Below, in pieces: positions 17,471-28,598 of a stretch of DNA of 47,714 bases (position 1 is the stretch's first letter; each line of letters opens with the position of its first letter). Source of the DNA: Caldithrix abyssi DSM 13497 (GTDB taxonomy: Bacteria; Electryoneota; AABM5-125-24; Hatepunaeales; Hatepunaeaceae); assembly GCA_945865405.1 (NCBI GenBank), contig CAMBDS010000022.1, positions 1 through 47,714 on the forward strand, in the 5' to 3' direction. The notes under the pieces are model-generated. The model was not told the DNA's origin and made no database searches. It worked only from the letters and a program-made list of their open reading frames with translations. The translations under genes and the position numbers were made by a program.

Positions 17471-17718
17471 GCGAAGCCCCGCAAGCAGATATCACGGTCG
17501 ATACGTTCGGCTTACTCTGTCCGATGCCGATTATTAAGTGCGGAGAAGCGGTCAGGAAGATGAATGTTGGCGAGGTCGTCAAAGTGATAGCGACCGACCC
17601 GGGGGCGGTGGCCGACTTGAAAACGTGGTGTAAAGCGAACAGGAATACCTATGTCAGGGACGAGGTCAATGGAAGGGTCCATACCATCTGGATCAGCAAA
17701 GGGTTGGCGGATGTTTAA
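17467..17718 (+). CDS. tusA: TusA-family sulfurtransferase
   Basis: Small sulfur carrier, 83 residues. The family signature is DTFGLLCPMPIIK with active-site Cys18, followed by VGEVVKVIATDPGAVADLKTW. TusA proteins carry persulfide sulfur for tRNA thiolation, molybdenum cofactor synthesis or sulfur metabolism; which applies here cannot be told, since no tusBCDE or other sulfur genes are near. The TTG start overlaps the upstream ATPase stop (TTGA). Confidence 0.92.
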   Translation: MSEAPQADITVDTFGLLCPMPIIKCGEAVRKMNVGEVVKVIATDPGAVADLKTWCKANRNTYVRDEVNGRVHTIWISKGLADV

Positions 17719-19174
17719 CAGAATATCAAGATTGATATTAGTATCGCTTGTCTGCATTCTTCCAGCGTCTTTGATTGCCTCAGATAACCATATAGACCAA
17801 CTCAAGTCGATCATAACGACTCTCACATCCCCGCATTTTGCCGGGCGTAATGTTCCCGGGGCTGGCGGCGAAGCAACTGCTGATTTCATATCCCAATGGT
17901 TGACAGAACGCGAGGAGCACGGACAGGAACTTTCGACTCAACTGGTGCCACTGCAGCAAGCAAGCATGTTTGCAGGCAATAGCCTGATCTCACTCTCCAG
18001 CGCTCAGAACATGTTGCTCTCGAAATGGGGCGACCAATTCTACATTTTCCCGCGAAAAATCAGGCAAATTGATCTAAGCTCCGAATTGCTCTTCTGTGGA
18101 TACGGAATTTCGATGCCTGAGGATAAGCGGAACGACTACCCTGCTGAGGTTCGAGGTAAAGTTGCCATTGTTCTCGCCCGTAGCGACCTCACAGTCGGAA
18201 AAGTTGGGATGAGGGCAAATGCCGCGTTTAAATCTGCCGCCGCCGAGCGAGCCGGGGCGTTGGCATTGGTAGTCGTTTACACCGACACTCTATGGCCGCC
18301 ACCGGAATTGTCGGAAAAGATCGCCGATTCAAAGCGACCAGTGATAGACATAGCCGACTCGGAACCGGAATTTCCGGTTGCTCATTTTCATATGCCCGGA
18401 GCTACTCAAGAAGACATCAAGACCTTGACGAGAGTCAACTTGCGGGTCTCCCTCAATCGGCCGACCGAGTCACCTGCAAGAAACATCATCGTGAAACAGA
18501 GTGGACTCATCGATGAATGGATCGTCGTGGGCGCTCATTACGATCATCTGGGGGAAGGCTTTCCCGGCGCTGATGACAATGCTTCCGGAGTCGCGGGGAT
18601 ACTGACGCTATCGGAACGATTTGGCAACAAAAAGGCCTTAAATCGCGGGATTCTTTTCGTCTGGTTCACCGCCGAAGAGGACGGCCTGTTAGGCTCCAAT
18701 TGGTTCGTGCGGAATCCTCCGGTTGATAAGGAGAAGATCGTGACGATGATCAACCTCGACATGATCGGGCGGGAAGGTTTTCATTCGATGCGCGATGTCT
18801 CCAATCCAGATGCACTGCCGGAAAAGGGCTATGCCGCTACCTATTTTTCAGCCGCCTCACCAGCCCTGCAGGACGTTCTCCGGGCGGCGGCAAGCACTGT
18901 TCCACTCGCGGTGAACATTCAGCCGGTCAACTCGTTCCGTCATTTTGGCGACTCCGCGCCTTTTCACAACGCCCAAATACCGACGATGCATATATTCAGC
19001 GGCTTTCATGAGGATTACAACTCCGCCACAGATACACCCGATAAGATCAGTTACGAAAAACTGGGGCAGATGATCGATCTGACTGAAAAAATACTAAGTA
19101 ATCTTGTTGAAATACCTGTTCGACCTGCATTTGATCCGTCGATTAAGGTCGAAAATAGCGGATTGGGATATTGA
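17711..19174 (+). CDS. Secreted M28-family zinc aminopeptidase
   Basis: 487 residues from ATG at 17711, chosen because it gives a clean signal peptide (MFNRISRLILVSLVCILPAS). A longer frame from 17651 would put TusA-overlapping sequence before it. A PA-type insert lies about residues 100-240 (KVAIVLARSD, AAAERAGALALVVV). The M28 peptidase core follows: GAHYDHLG near 273-280, GADDNASGVAG, FTAEEDGLLGS, NLDMIGR, and a late His in SGFHEDYNSATDTPDKI. These supply the two-zinc site. It probably digests peptides in the periplasm or outside the cell. It overlaps tusA by 8 bases. Confidence 0.92.
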   Translation: MFNRISRLILVSLVCILPASLIASDNHIDQLKSIITTLTSPHFAGRNVPGAGGEATADFISQWLTEREEHGQELSTQLVPLQQASMFAGNSLISLSSAQNMLLSKWGDQFYIFPRKIRQIDLSSELLFCGYGISMPEDKRNDYPAEVRGKVAIVLARSDLTVGKVGMRANAAFKSAAAERAGALALVVVYTDTLWPPPELSEKIADSKRPVIDIADSEPEFPVAHFHMPGATQEDIKTLTRVNLRVSLNRPTESPARNIIVKQSGLIDEWIVVGAHYDHLGEGFPGADDNASGVAGILTLSERFGNKKALNRGILFVWFTAEEDGLLGSNWFVRNPPVDKEKIVTMINLDMIGREGFHSMRDVSNPDALPEKGYAATYFSAASPALQDVLRAAASTVPLAVNIQPVNSFRHFGDSAPFHNAQIPTMHIFSGFHEDYNSATDTPDKISYEKLGQMIDLTEKILSNLVEIPVRPAFDPSIKVENSGLGY

Positions 19175-19230
19175 TTTTCAATTGTTATCATTGTGCGACG
19201 TACTACATTTAACGACTTAAGGGAGCAGAC

Positions 19231-20952
19231 ATGAACTGGCGACTAATACCATTGGTGCTAATTGGATTATTGGCTGGAATGCCTTTCAAAACGGCATCAG
19301 GTGAAACGCGACTTTCCGGCGCAGTTTCCGGCGTCTGGGAGGTGCGGGGCTCACCCTTCACTATCATCGGCGACATCACACTTGCCCGCAACGAGACACT
19401 CCGCATCCAACCCGGCGTCACAGTAACTTTTGCCGGCAACTTCCGCTTTAACGTAAATGGTCAGTTGACCGCTGAAGGTACGTCCGACTCTCCAATTGTC
19501 TTTCAGGGAAGTAGCCAACAGCCCGGTAGTTGGCGGGGAATCTACTTTTCAGGAAATGGTTCCGACCGTAGCATTGTCAGCCACTGCGTCATCCGCTATG
19601 CATATCAAGGCTTCAACCTTGACGATTCTGATCCGCAAATCAGCAACTGCTCGATCAGCTTCTGTACCGATACAGGTGTCGCCTTTAGCCGTTCACTTGG
19701 CAAACTGACAGACTGCAAAATCTTCCGTATCAGTGGCTCTGGCTTGAAGATCAGTGGCTCAAGCCGCGCAACAGTTCGCTCGTGCTCCATTGCCACCTGC
19801 GGCGACAACGGCATCGTCGTGACCGATGCCGCCGCCCCGACTCTTGACCACAATTATATCGGCGGTGTCAGCGATCACGGGATTCACCTCAATTCAGCAG
19901 CCGCCTGTTCGGTAGTCTATAACGTCATTTATCAGGCAGGTGTACGAGGGCTCTCAATCTCGGAATCAAACGGTGCTCTCGTTTTGCACAACGTCACCGA
20001 TGGTGCGACTGGTCAGGGAGCATACCTCTACCGCTCCAGCGGTGTACAGCTCATCAACAACACGATTCTGAATAGTGGGGAAAACGGGGTCCAAGTCTCC
20101 TCCAACGTCACGGGAAACATTGAAAATAATATCATCGAAAACAGTGACGGATACGGAATCCTGCTTCAAGGTGGCAACCCGCGCTGTGATTATAATAATC
20201 TTCACAACAACGCAGATGGAGATTATCACGACGTCGCCGCGGGCCAGCACGACATGCACATCCCGAGTAGCCTTGACGGCAACTATAACCCCCACCAAGG
20301 TAATGGCTTAATCGACGCTGGCGACCCGACCCTCCCTCAAGACCCCGATGGTACTCGCGCCGACATAGGGGCCGGCTTCTTTAACCAGAATTCAGCGCCT
20401 AACATCAGGTCTGTCACTCCCAATTGGCAACAAGACACGACAATCGTTGCCGATACAATATTGTTCACGGCCAATGTGGTTGACGCTCAAGGCCATTTCG
20501 TCGTTTGGAAATGGTTTGTCAACGGCAACGAAGAGTGGCGTAACACCTCCTTCAATCGCATCTTCAATCGTGATGGGGAATACACAGTTCGTCTTCTGGT
20601 CGATGATCGCTACTATTTGGGCCAAAGCGAATACATCTGGCACTTCTTTGTGGAAGGCGCATCAGTAGATCCTGACATTGAACTACCCGAAGGCTACGCA
20701 TTGTCAGAGGTCTATCCCAACCCGTTCAACGGAATCCTCAATCTGAAATTGAGCATCCCGATCCATGAGCGTGTCAGTATTTCTCTCCTCGATCTGAATG
20801 GAAGATTTCTCGAGTCAATCAGCACTGGCGAATTGAACGCCGGTGATCATCAGATCAACTTCGATGCGGGTAGCTTACCATCAGGGAGTTACTTAATTCA
20901 GGCAGAGTTGGGTAACTACAAGCTCATCCGTCGAACCTCCTTGCTGAAGTAA
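19231..20952 (+). CDS. Secreted right-handed beta-helix protein with T9SS-type C-terminal sorting domain
   Basis: 573 residues. A signal peptide at 1-25 precedes an entry segment (LRIQPGVTVTFAGNFRFNVNGQLTAEGTS, about 50-80). A long right-handed parallel beta-helix with many short N-rich coils (GLKISGSS, GIVVTDAAAPTL, GILLQGGNPRCDYNNLHNN) covers about 100-330. An Ig/PKD-like domain is near 385-470. The last ~80 residues form a Por secretion (type A) sorting domain: YPNPFNGILNLKLSIP...GRFLESI...LPSGSYLIQ. It is therefore predicted to be exported and anchored or released by a type IX-like system. A GGGAG ribosome site precedes ATG. Confidence 0.9.
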   Translation: MNWRLIPLVLIGLLAGMPFKTASGETRLSGAVSGVWEVRGSPFTIIGDITLARNETLRIQPGVTVTFAGNFRFNVNGQLTAEGTSDSPIVFQGSSQQPGSWRGIYFSGNGSDRSIVSHCVIRYAYQGFNLDDSDPQISNCSISFCTDTGVAFSRSLGKLTDCKIFRISGSGLKISGSSRATVRSCSIATCGDNGIVVTDAAAPTLDHNYIGGVSDHGIHLNSAAACSVVYNVIYQAGVRGLSISESNGALVLHNVTDGATGQGAYLYRSSGVQLINNTILNSGENGVQVSSNVTGNIENNIIENSDGYGILLQGGNPRCDYNNLHNNADGDYHDVAAGQHDMHIPSSLDGNYNPHQGNGLIDAGDPTLPQDPDGTRADIGAGFFNQNSAPNIRSVTPNWQQDTTIVADTILFTANVVDAQGHFVVWKWFVNGNEEWRNTSFNRIFNRDGEYTVRLLVDDRYYLGQSEYIWHFFVEGASVDPDIELPEGYALSEVYPNPFNGILNLKLSIPIHERVSISLLDLNGRFLESISTGELNAGDHQINFDAGSLPSGSYLIQAELGNYKLIRRTSLLK

Positions 20953-20991
20953 GGGTATTCTCTGCCAGAGAAAAAACGCGACCTGCGGGTC

Positions 20992-21609
20992 TTGAAACTG
21001 CGTAACCTTGCCCGGCTTAGCGCGACACTGGTGCACGGTGCGGAAGACGATGTTCGCGTAGCGATCCATCGCGCGCTCGATACTCGCATCTCAGTCGAAA
21101 TGATCCGCGAAGTCATTTTCACGTCGTACCTGTTCGACGGTTATCCAACGGCTTTGGAAGGATTTAGGCAGCTTGCGCTGATTGCCGGACCTCCCGAATC
21201 TCCGCCTGCCGACGTCAATTACAATGCAGAATCTATTGCCAATTGGCGGAATCGTGGCGAAAAACTGTGCCGGTTAATCTATGGTAATCAATTTGACAAT
21301 CTGACCGGAATGGTCGAACAGTTGGCTCCTGAACTTGCCGATGCGATGCTTGTCGAAGGCTATGGCAAGGTGCTTTCGCGTGACCGCCTCGACCCTAAAT
21401 TGCGCGAACTTATCGTAGTAGCCATACTTGCCTCAAAGAATCGACCGCGACAACTGCTCAGTCATTGTCTCGGTGCTCTGCGGCTCGGTGCAACAGAGGA
21501 AGAGCTACGTCAGATTCTCGGTGGCTCGGCAGAAGATTCTCCCGCTGATTGTACAGAGAGATCGACCATGGTTCTTGATGACGCGATCCGACGCTCTGAC
21601 AAGCCATAA
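20992..21609 (+). CDS. Carboxymuconolactone decarboxylase-family protein (two-domain)
   Basis: 205 residues from TTG at 20992. A CTG at 20962 in the same frame with an AAGG eight bases upstream is an alternative start and would add ten residues. The protein holds two CMD-type helical modules: LARLSATLVHGAEDDVRVAIHRAL...MIREVIFTSYLFDGYPTALEGF and LRELIVVAILASKNRPRQLLSHCLGALRLGATEEELRQIL. The second lacks a CxxC pair, so peroxidase activity of the AhpD kind is unlikely. The family includes 4-carboxymuconolactone decarboxylase and many proteins of unknown role. No aromatic catabolism genes are near. Confidence 0.8.
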   Translation: MKLRNLARLSATLVHGAEDDVRVAIHRALDTRISVEMIREVIFTSYLFDGYPTALEGFRQLALIAGPPESPPADVNYNAESIANWRNRGEKLCRLIYGNQFDNLTGMVEQLAPELADAMLVEGYGKVLSRDRLDPKLRELIVVAILASKNRPRQLLSHCLGALRLGATEEELRQILGGSAEDSPADCTERSTMVLDDAIRRSDKP

Positions 21610-21638
21610 CGGCAGATTCATGCCATAATGACAGCCAT

Positions 21639-21676
21639 ATCCCCTATGAGACTTAAATTTCATAGGGGATTTGCTT
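21639..21676 (+). terminator. Probable intrinsic terminator after the CMD gene
   Basis: Stem ATCCCCTATG / CATAGGGGAT (10 bp) with a 12-base loop, followed by ttgcttt. The T-run is weak, so efficiency is uncertain. Confidence 0.5.
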
Positions 21677-21751
21677 TGGCACCCCGTTTGCGCTTAGGTG
21701 TGTTGCAAAGTCCATTGACGAATTACAAAACTATTTATCTCAGAGGAAGAA

Positions 21752-22555
21752 ATGGAAACGAACGAATCGAATATCAAGAACTCAATCCAGCGCCATTATG
21801 CTCGCGCCGCTACGGGTAAAGTCACTTCTGGCTGCGGTTGTAACCCTGCCTCACCGACCTGCTGCGAATCAGACGATTCAGCCAACGAATCTCTTTCTCT
21901 TTTAATGGGTTATAGCAAGGCAGAAATCGAAGTTCTCCCGGAAGGAGCCGATCTTGGACTCGGTTGTGGAAATCCAGGTGCAATCGCCGCGTTACAGCCC
22001 GGTGAAACGGTCTTCGACCTTGGCAGTGGAGCTGGCATCGATTGCTTCCTCGCCGCAAGGAAAGTCGGTGCCTCAGGCCACGTTATTGGCTTCGATATGA
22101 CGCCCGAGATGATTTTCAAAGCACGCAGTAATGCACTCAAGGTCGGACTTGAGAATGTCGAGTTTCGCCTTGGCGAAATCGAGCGACTTCCGGTCGAATC
22201 TGGATCGGGTGACGTGATAATCTCTAATTGCGTAATCAATCTCTCCCCCGATAAGCCCGCCGTCTTCCGTGAAGCTTTCCGCGTATTGAAATCGGGAGGC
22301 AGACTGGCGATTGCTGACGTCGTGGCAACCAGAAAAGTCCCCGAAGAAATCCGCGCTGATGCTGGCTTGTGGTCAAGCTGTGCGGCAGGAGCGATGGAAA
22401 TCAATGAGCTTAAGTCACTACTTCAATTAGTGGGTTTCAGTGAGATTAGGATCGACACAAAGCCTGAGAGTAGCGAGCTGATCAAGGAATGGACGACCAA
22501 CTCTGAAATCTCAAACTACTTTGTCTCTGCGAATATCGAAGCCATAAAGGCGTAA
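21752..22555 (+). CDS. arsM: Arsenite S-adenosylmethionine methyltransferase (ArsM-like)
   Basis: 267 residues. Predicted to methylate trivalent arsenic with SAM in the cytoplasm. The N-terminus is Cys-rich (GCGCNP...CCES). A class I methyltransferase core follows: VFDLGSGAGIDCFLAARKVG is the SAM-binding loop, IGFDMTPEMI and FRLGEIERLPV come next, then the ArsM-type ISNCVINLSPDKPAVFREAFRVLKSGGRLAIADV. Cys in SNCVINL and in SSCAAGA correspond to the arsenic-binding cysteines of the family. No ArsR repressor or other ars gene is adjacent, so it appears to stand alone. ATG has an AGAGGAAG ribosome site. Confidence 0.9.
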   Translation: METNESNIKNSIQRHYARAATGKVTSGCGCNPASPTCCESDDSANESLSLLMGYSKAEIEVLPEGADLGLGCGNPGAIAALQPGETVFDLGSGAGIDCFLAARKVGASGHVIGFDMTPEMIFKARSNALKVGLENVEFRLGEIERLPVESGSGDVIISNCVINLSPDKPAVFREAFRVLKSGGRLAIADVVATRKVPEEIRADAGLWSSCAAGAMEINELKSLLQLVGFSEIRIDTKPESSELIKEWTTNSEISNYFVSANIEAIKA

Positions 22556-22564
22556 TTTTGGACA

Positions 22565-22594
22565 GGCTCTGCCAACAAGAGTTGGCAGAGCCTT
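22565..22594 (+). terminator. Terminator-like hairpin after arsM
   Basis: Perfect 12-bp stem GGCTCTGCCAAC / GTTGGCAGAGCC with a 4-base loop, directly after the arsM stop. Only TT follows, so termination may need help; the hairpin could also protect the mRNA end. Confidence 0.6.
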
Positions 22595-22635
22595 AATCCC
22601 TTGGTTTGTTAGATAATACAATTAAAATAATTTAG

Positions 22636-24570
<1,935 letters not shown>

Positions 24571-24595
24571 TTCATCCAACCATTCGGTAAGTATC

Positions 24596-24636
24596 AAGTC
24601 TGCCGTGAGCATTTATTAGCTCGCGGCAGACTTTTC
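24596..24636 (+). terminator. Intrinsic terminator after dnaK
   Basis: A 15-bp stem, AAGTCTGCCGTGAGC / GCTCGCGGCAGACTT with one G-T pair, an 8-base loop, then TTTTCT. Strong and well placed 26 bases after the dnaK stop. Confidence 0.85.
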
Positions 24637-24691
24637 TCATCCCCCGCTGCAAAATACCCGCCTATTTTCGGGTTAATACCCTCCTTCATTC

Positions 24692-24720
24692 TTGACCTGA
24701 AGCATTAAATTTTGTATCTT
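24692..24720 (+). promoter_or_regulatory. Candidate sigma-70 promoter of hutI
   Basis: TTGACC (24692-24697), a 17-base spacer and TATCTT (24715-24720). Initiation about 7 bases later would fall at the hutI ATG (24726). There is no Shine-Dalgarno sequence, so the transcript may be leaderless, or the true start codon is further in. Confidence 0.45.
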
Positions 24721-24725
24721 TAAAC

Positions 24726-26021
24726 ATGATTGAAGACGGGTCGTCCCCTCATCCTCGCTACATCACCGGAATCGGTGTACTCGCACTGCCTCAACTTCCT
24801 GCCGGTGGTCTTCCTGCATCGCCCGTAACTTGTCTTCGGAACGTCTGGATCGAACTGGAAAATGGCGCTGTTCGAAGAATAGGGCCGGAGGGTGAGTCAT
24901 CCCCTGCTCATGTAAAAAGCGATGAATGCTTCGACGCCGCCAACGGGTTGGTTACGCCCGGTTTCGTCGAATCTCACACCCATCCTGTTTTCGTGCTATC
25001 CCGACAGTACGAATTTCATCTCCGTTGCCAGGGCAAGAAGTATCTTGAAATTGCGGCAGAAGGCGGCGGCATCCTCTCTTCGGTCAGAGGCGTTAGAGGG
25101 GCAACTCTCCCTGACCTTACGGCTTTGGTCAGAAAGCGCTTCACCCGATTTCTCGAACTTGGCGTGACAACCGTCGAAGCCAAAAGCGGCTATGGACTGA
25201 GCCTGAAAGATGAACTTAACTCCCTCAAGGCAATCCGTGACGGCGCCGAAGGGCTGTTGGAAGTCAGCCCCACCCTTCTCGCCGCTCACACTGTTCCACC
25301 GGAGTTCAAATCTGCCCCTGACAGTTATATAGATCTCATCTGCAATGAGATCATCCCTGCCGCAGCGGAAGAAAACCTCGCTGAGGCTGTCGATATCTTC
25401 GTTGAGGAGTCTGCCTTTTCAGTTGCTCAAGCCAGACGGGTTTTCGAGGCAGGCAGCAAGCTCGGATTGGGAATTCGCATCCATGCCGATCAATTCTCTT
25501 CGAGCGGTGGAGCTTCCCTTGCTGCCGAGTTTGGTGCTTGGAGCGCCGACCACATGGACTGCACAAGCCCTGATGAAATCGATCTCCTCGCTAAAGCAGG
25601 CGTCACAATTGTCCTTCTGCCCGGCGCTGTCTTTTTCCTTGGTCTGAACAAATTCGCTCCTGCGCGCAAGTTCATCGAGGCAGGTTGCAAGGTGGCTCTC
25701 TCAACCGACTTCAATCCCGGGACGTCGCCGACGCAGTCACTGCCCCTTATGATGACGCTCGGTTGCAATCGTTTAAAGATGTCACCCGCCGAAGCCCTCT
25801 GGGCAGTAACGATGGGCGGAGCATCGGCACTGAAACGCCAGCATCGCATAGGCAGTCTGCTCCCCGGCTATCAAGCCGATCTAAGCCTTTGGGAAGCGCC
25901 AGACATCGACTACCTCCCGTACGCTTACGGAGATTCAATTCCCTCGGCAGTCTTCAAAAAAGGCTCTCTAGCCAGCCTTAAGGGTGGGCTTTGCTCCGGT
26001 TATGTAATGCCCGCGGATTGA
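24726..26021 (+). CDS. hutI: Imidazolonepropionase
   Basis: Third enzyme of histidine breakdown, hydrolysing imidazolonepropionate to formiminoglutamate. The 431 residues fit the family. It is a metal-dependent amidohydrolase: GFVESHTHPVF (metal ligands), TTVEAKSGYGLSLKDELN, RIHADQFSSSGGA, ADHMDC, and the HutI-specific ALSTDFNPGTSPTQSLPLMM. The C-terminal GSLLPGYQADLSLWE closes the composite beta-sandwich. The other hut genes (hutH, hutU, hutG) are not in the window, so pathway completeness cannot be judged. The DUF72 gene starts six bases after its stop. Confidence 0.95.
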   Translation: MIEDGSSPHPRYITGIGVLALPQLPAGGLPASPVTCLRNVWIELENGAVRRIGPEGESSPAHVKSDECFDAANGLVTPGFVESHTHPVFVLSRQYEFHLRCQGKKYLEIAAEGGGILSSVRGVRGATLPDLTALVRKRFTRFLELGVTTVEAKSGYGLSLKDELNSLKAIRDGAEGLLEVSPTLLAAHTVPPEFKSAPDSYIDLICNEIIPAAAEENLAEAVDIFVEESAFSVAQARRVFEAGSKLGLGIRIHADQFSSSGGASLAAEFGAWSADHMDCTSPDEIDLLAKAGVTIVLLPGAVFFLGLNKFAPARKFIEAGCKVALSTDFNPGTSPTQSLPLMMTLGCNRLKMSPAEALWAVTMGGASALKRQHRIGSLLPGYQADLSLWEAPDIDYLPYAYGDSIPSAVFKKGSLASLKGGLCSGYVMPAD

Positions 26022-26027
26022 TCCGGG

Positions 26028-26870
26028 ATGGATCAACAGGATTTTTTCGCCAACAGCGATCCAATTAGTCCGGTAGCGAACAAGCAATTGTTCATTGGTA
26101 CTTCGGGCTGTATTTTCGACGATTGGCGAGGCGTTTTCTACCCTGAAAAACTACCTAAATCCCGTTGGCTGGAATTTTACAGCAGTCAGTTCAGTGTAGT
26201 TGAGATCAACGTCACTTATTATCGCTTGCCACCTCGCACAACCTTTGAATCGATGGTAGCACGGACTCCCGATCTGTACCCCTTCTGGATAAAGGTTCCC
26301 GGCGAAGTTACTCACCAGCACGGCGACCTGTCAGCGATAATGGCGTCCTTCAAAGAGTCGATTGCGCCCTTGCTTGAGGCTCGCAAGCTTGCAGGCGTAT
26401 TGGCACAGTTCCCTTTCTCCTTTCGTCCAGTATCCGCCAACCTTGAGCGAATTTCGCGATTGCGACAAGAGTGTGAAGGGGTTCCCCTTGCAGTCGAAAT
26501 TCGAAACGATGTCTGGCAAACAGAACGTTTTGCATCCTTTTTTCGGGACAACGAGGTGACTTATGTCATCCCTGACCTGCCGAAATTACCGGGGCTTCCG
26601 CAAGCCAATCTTTTGGTCACTTCCAAAATGGCTTACATTCGTTTTCATGGTCGAAACAATTTAACTTGGTGCAATCCGGCGATGGGCGATCGCTACGATT
26701 ATGATTACAGCTCCTCTCAATTGGAAGAATGGGTTCCTCATATCTCATCATTGGCTTGCATGGCCGAATCGACATACATATTTTTTAACAATTGTCACAT
26801 GGGACAAGCTATTAAAAACGCGAAAATGTTGAGAAAACTCCTTCAAAACGAATTTGGCGACAACGTTTAA
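26028..26870 (+). CDS. DUF72-domain protein
   Basis: 280 residues of the DUF72/YecE family, a TIM-barrel-like fold of unknown activity. Family hallmarks seen: FIGTSGCIFDDWRGVFYP at the start, FYSSQFSVVEINVTYYRLP, FWIKVPGEVTH, LAGVLAQFPFSFRP, and AYIRFHGRNN late in the protein, followed by the usual aromatic/NN region (YIFFNNCHMGQAIKNAKML). It probably forms an operon with hutI, though no functional link is known. Some AP-endonuclease-like similarity has been suggested for the family, but no active site can be named from the sequence. Confidence 0.88.
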   Translation: MDQQDFFANSDPISPVANKQLFIGTSGCIFDDWRGVFYPEKLPKSRWLEFYSSQFSVVEINVTYYRLPPRTTFESMVARTPDLYPFWIKVPGEVTHQHGDLSAIMASFKESIAPLLEARKLAGVLAQFPFSFRPVSANLERISRLRQECEGVPLAVEIRNDVWQTERFASFFRDNEVTYVIPDLPKLPGLPQANLLVTSKMAYIRFHGRNNLTWCNPAMGDRYDYDYSSSQLEEWVPHISSLACMAESTYIFFNNCHMGQAIKNAKMLRKLLQNEFGDNV

Positions 26871-26891
26871 CATCTTCAATTCATTAAAGTT

Positions 26892-28538
26892 TTGCCACAC
26901 ACGAAATCAACTATAACCGAAATCGTTGATAACAGCTTCGGAATCTTTGACTCTTATGTGGGTCAATCCGACCCGATTGAGGTGGGTCAAAGTTTACTGT
27001 TTAAAGCTGGAGCAGAACTTATCTCTAATGTTTTTCAACACAATGAGAGCATGCGGGTCGTTCTACATCTCCCGCGAGAAGCTGAAGAACAAACAAGACA
27101 TAGAATTGGAATAGCAGAAACCCTCTCGTCAAGCGAGTTTTATCTTCTCGCTCGGAATAATTTGGGCCACGTCAATCATCAATCGCTCGGAATTCTGCCT
27201 CATTTATCGAAATTACGCCGCGAATATTTTGTTCTGCTCATCGGTTCGGGAACAGCGATTCTTTTATTAAGCAAAGCTCCTGCACAAAGTACTAAATCCT
27301 GGCAAACACATTTTATCGCCTCTGATCATGATGTCTTTAAGATCATCAATCGAATTGCGGTAACACTTAAAACTACACGAAAGAAAGAGAAAGATTTACT
27401 TGTAACCTTGTCACATGAATTGAATGGAGAGGCTACAACCGCGCAAGACAACGCCTATCATAATATCCTGAATGCATTTTTAACTGAAATCGGAAAACAC
27501 CTCGAGCCGAGGAATCAACGCCTTGAAAATGAACTTCGTTGGACACGCACATTAAACCTGATTCAAAGCGCGGTTGGTTGGGAATTGGATGGTTCACGTC
27601 TGAATAATATGATTGCAAGGGTGATGAAGCAAAGTGTTGGCTATGACTATCTCGAGTTACAAGTACTTCAGCAATCAGAACAAACTTTCAAAATTGTCAA
27701 TTCTTTTCAGCATAATAACACGACTTTTGGTGGACCTCTTTTAACCGTCATCCTCCGCCCCGAAAAGCAAGAGGAATTACTTCGCAACCGAAAATCAGTT
27801 ATGCTCGATAGCAAAAACGCTGAAGATTGGTTGATGAACCCGAGACTGATGCCGATGATGGAGCTGGAATCAGCGGCTTTGATCCCCCTGATTTATCAAC
27901 GCCGACCGAACGGGCTGCTGAAACTATTCTCCAGACAACCCGGCCATTTCGCCGATGATGAAGCTGCCAGGCTGGAGAAAATCGGAAGAATCATTGCCAG
28001 ATCGCTCGAAAACGCCAGAATACACGCCCTGATGCACCGAATGGCAACTATGGATGGTTTGACGAATGTTTACAATCATCGCTTTTTTGCTGAACAACTT
28101 ATCCGTGAATTTAAGCGTGCACAACGGTATAAGATCAGGCTTTCGCTTCTAATGCTCGATATCGATTTTTTCAAGCAGTACAACGACAACAATGGCCACC
28201 TTCAAGGTGATATGGTTTTAAGCACGATTGGCAAAATTCTGAAGTCAAATGTCCGTGAAGTTGATCTTGTGTGCAGATATGGAGGCGAAGAATTTGTAGT
28301 CATTCTTCCTGAAACTGAAATCGCACAGGCTATCGTTGTAGCAGAGAAAATCCGAAGTGCCATAGAAGAATTTCAATTCAAGTTTGAGCAACGCCAACCA
28401 AATGGCAAGGTAACTGTCAGCGCAGGTATTGCCGAAGGTGTGGAAGAGATTGAGAGTGCCACTGAATTGATCAATCGCGCAGACCTCGCCCTCTATAGGG
28501 CAAAGAAATTGGGTCGTAACCGATGCGAAGTTTATTAA
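26892..28538 (+). CDS. Diguanylate cyclase with GAF sensor domain
   Basis: 548 residues, cytoplasmic; makes cyclic di-GMP from GTP. The N-terminal ~190 residues are an unrecognised sensory region. A GAF-like domain spans about 205-375 (LNLIQSAVGWELDG...ALIPLIYQRRPNGLLKLFSRQ...ARLEKIGRIIARSLENARIHALM). The GGDEF domain begins at MDGLTNVYNHRFF and is catalytically intact: GGEEF at 464-468. A product-inhibition I-site RxxD (REVD, 455-458) lies five residues upstream. The start is TTG, 21 bases after the DUF72 stop. It precedes the envelope gene cluster that follows and could control it through c-di-GMP; that link is conjecture. Confidence 0.9.
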   Translation: MPHTKSTITEIVDNSFGIFDSYVGQSDPIEVGQSLLFKAGAELISNVFQHNESMRVVLHLPREAEEQTRHRIGIAETLSSSEFYLLARNNLGHVNHQSLGILPHLSKLRREYFVLLIGSGTAILLLSKAPAQSTKSWQTHFIASDHDVFKIINRIAVTLKTTRKKEKDLLVTLSHELNGEATTAQDNAYHNILNAFLTEIGKHLEPRNQRLENELRWTRTLNLIQSAVGWELDGSRLNNMIARVMKQSVGYDYLELQVLQQSEQTFKIVNSFQHNNTTFGGPLLTVILRPEKQEELLRNRKSVMLDSKNAEDWLMNPRLMPMMELESAALIPLIYQRRPNGLLKLFSRQPGHFADDEAARLEKIGRIIARSLENARIHALMHRMATMDGLTNVYNHRFFAEQLIREFKRAQRYKIRLSLLMLDIDFFKQYNDNNGHLQGDMVLSTIGKILKSNVREVDLVCRYGGEEFVVILPETEIAQAIVVAEKIRSAIEEFQFKFEQRQPNGKVTVSAGIAEGVEEIESATELINRADLALYRAKKLGRNRCEVY

Positions 28539-28598
28539 CCGTCATGCCCACGGCAAAACTTCGATTGTTTTCTATCATAAAACAGACGGGAGTCCAAA

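Noticed and set aside
21628..21819. Small gene between the CMD-family gene and arsM
   Set aside because: The frame crosses a terminator hairpin and overlaps arsM out of frame; no motif or ribosome site.
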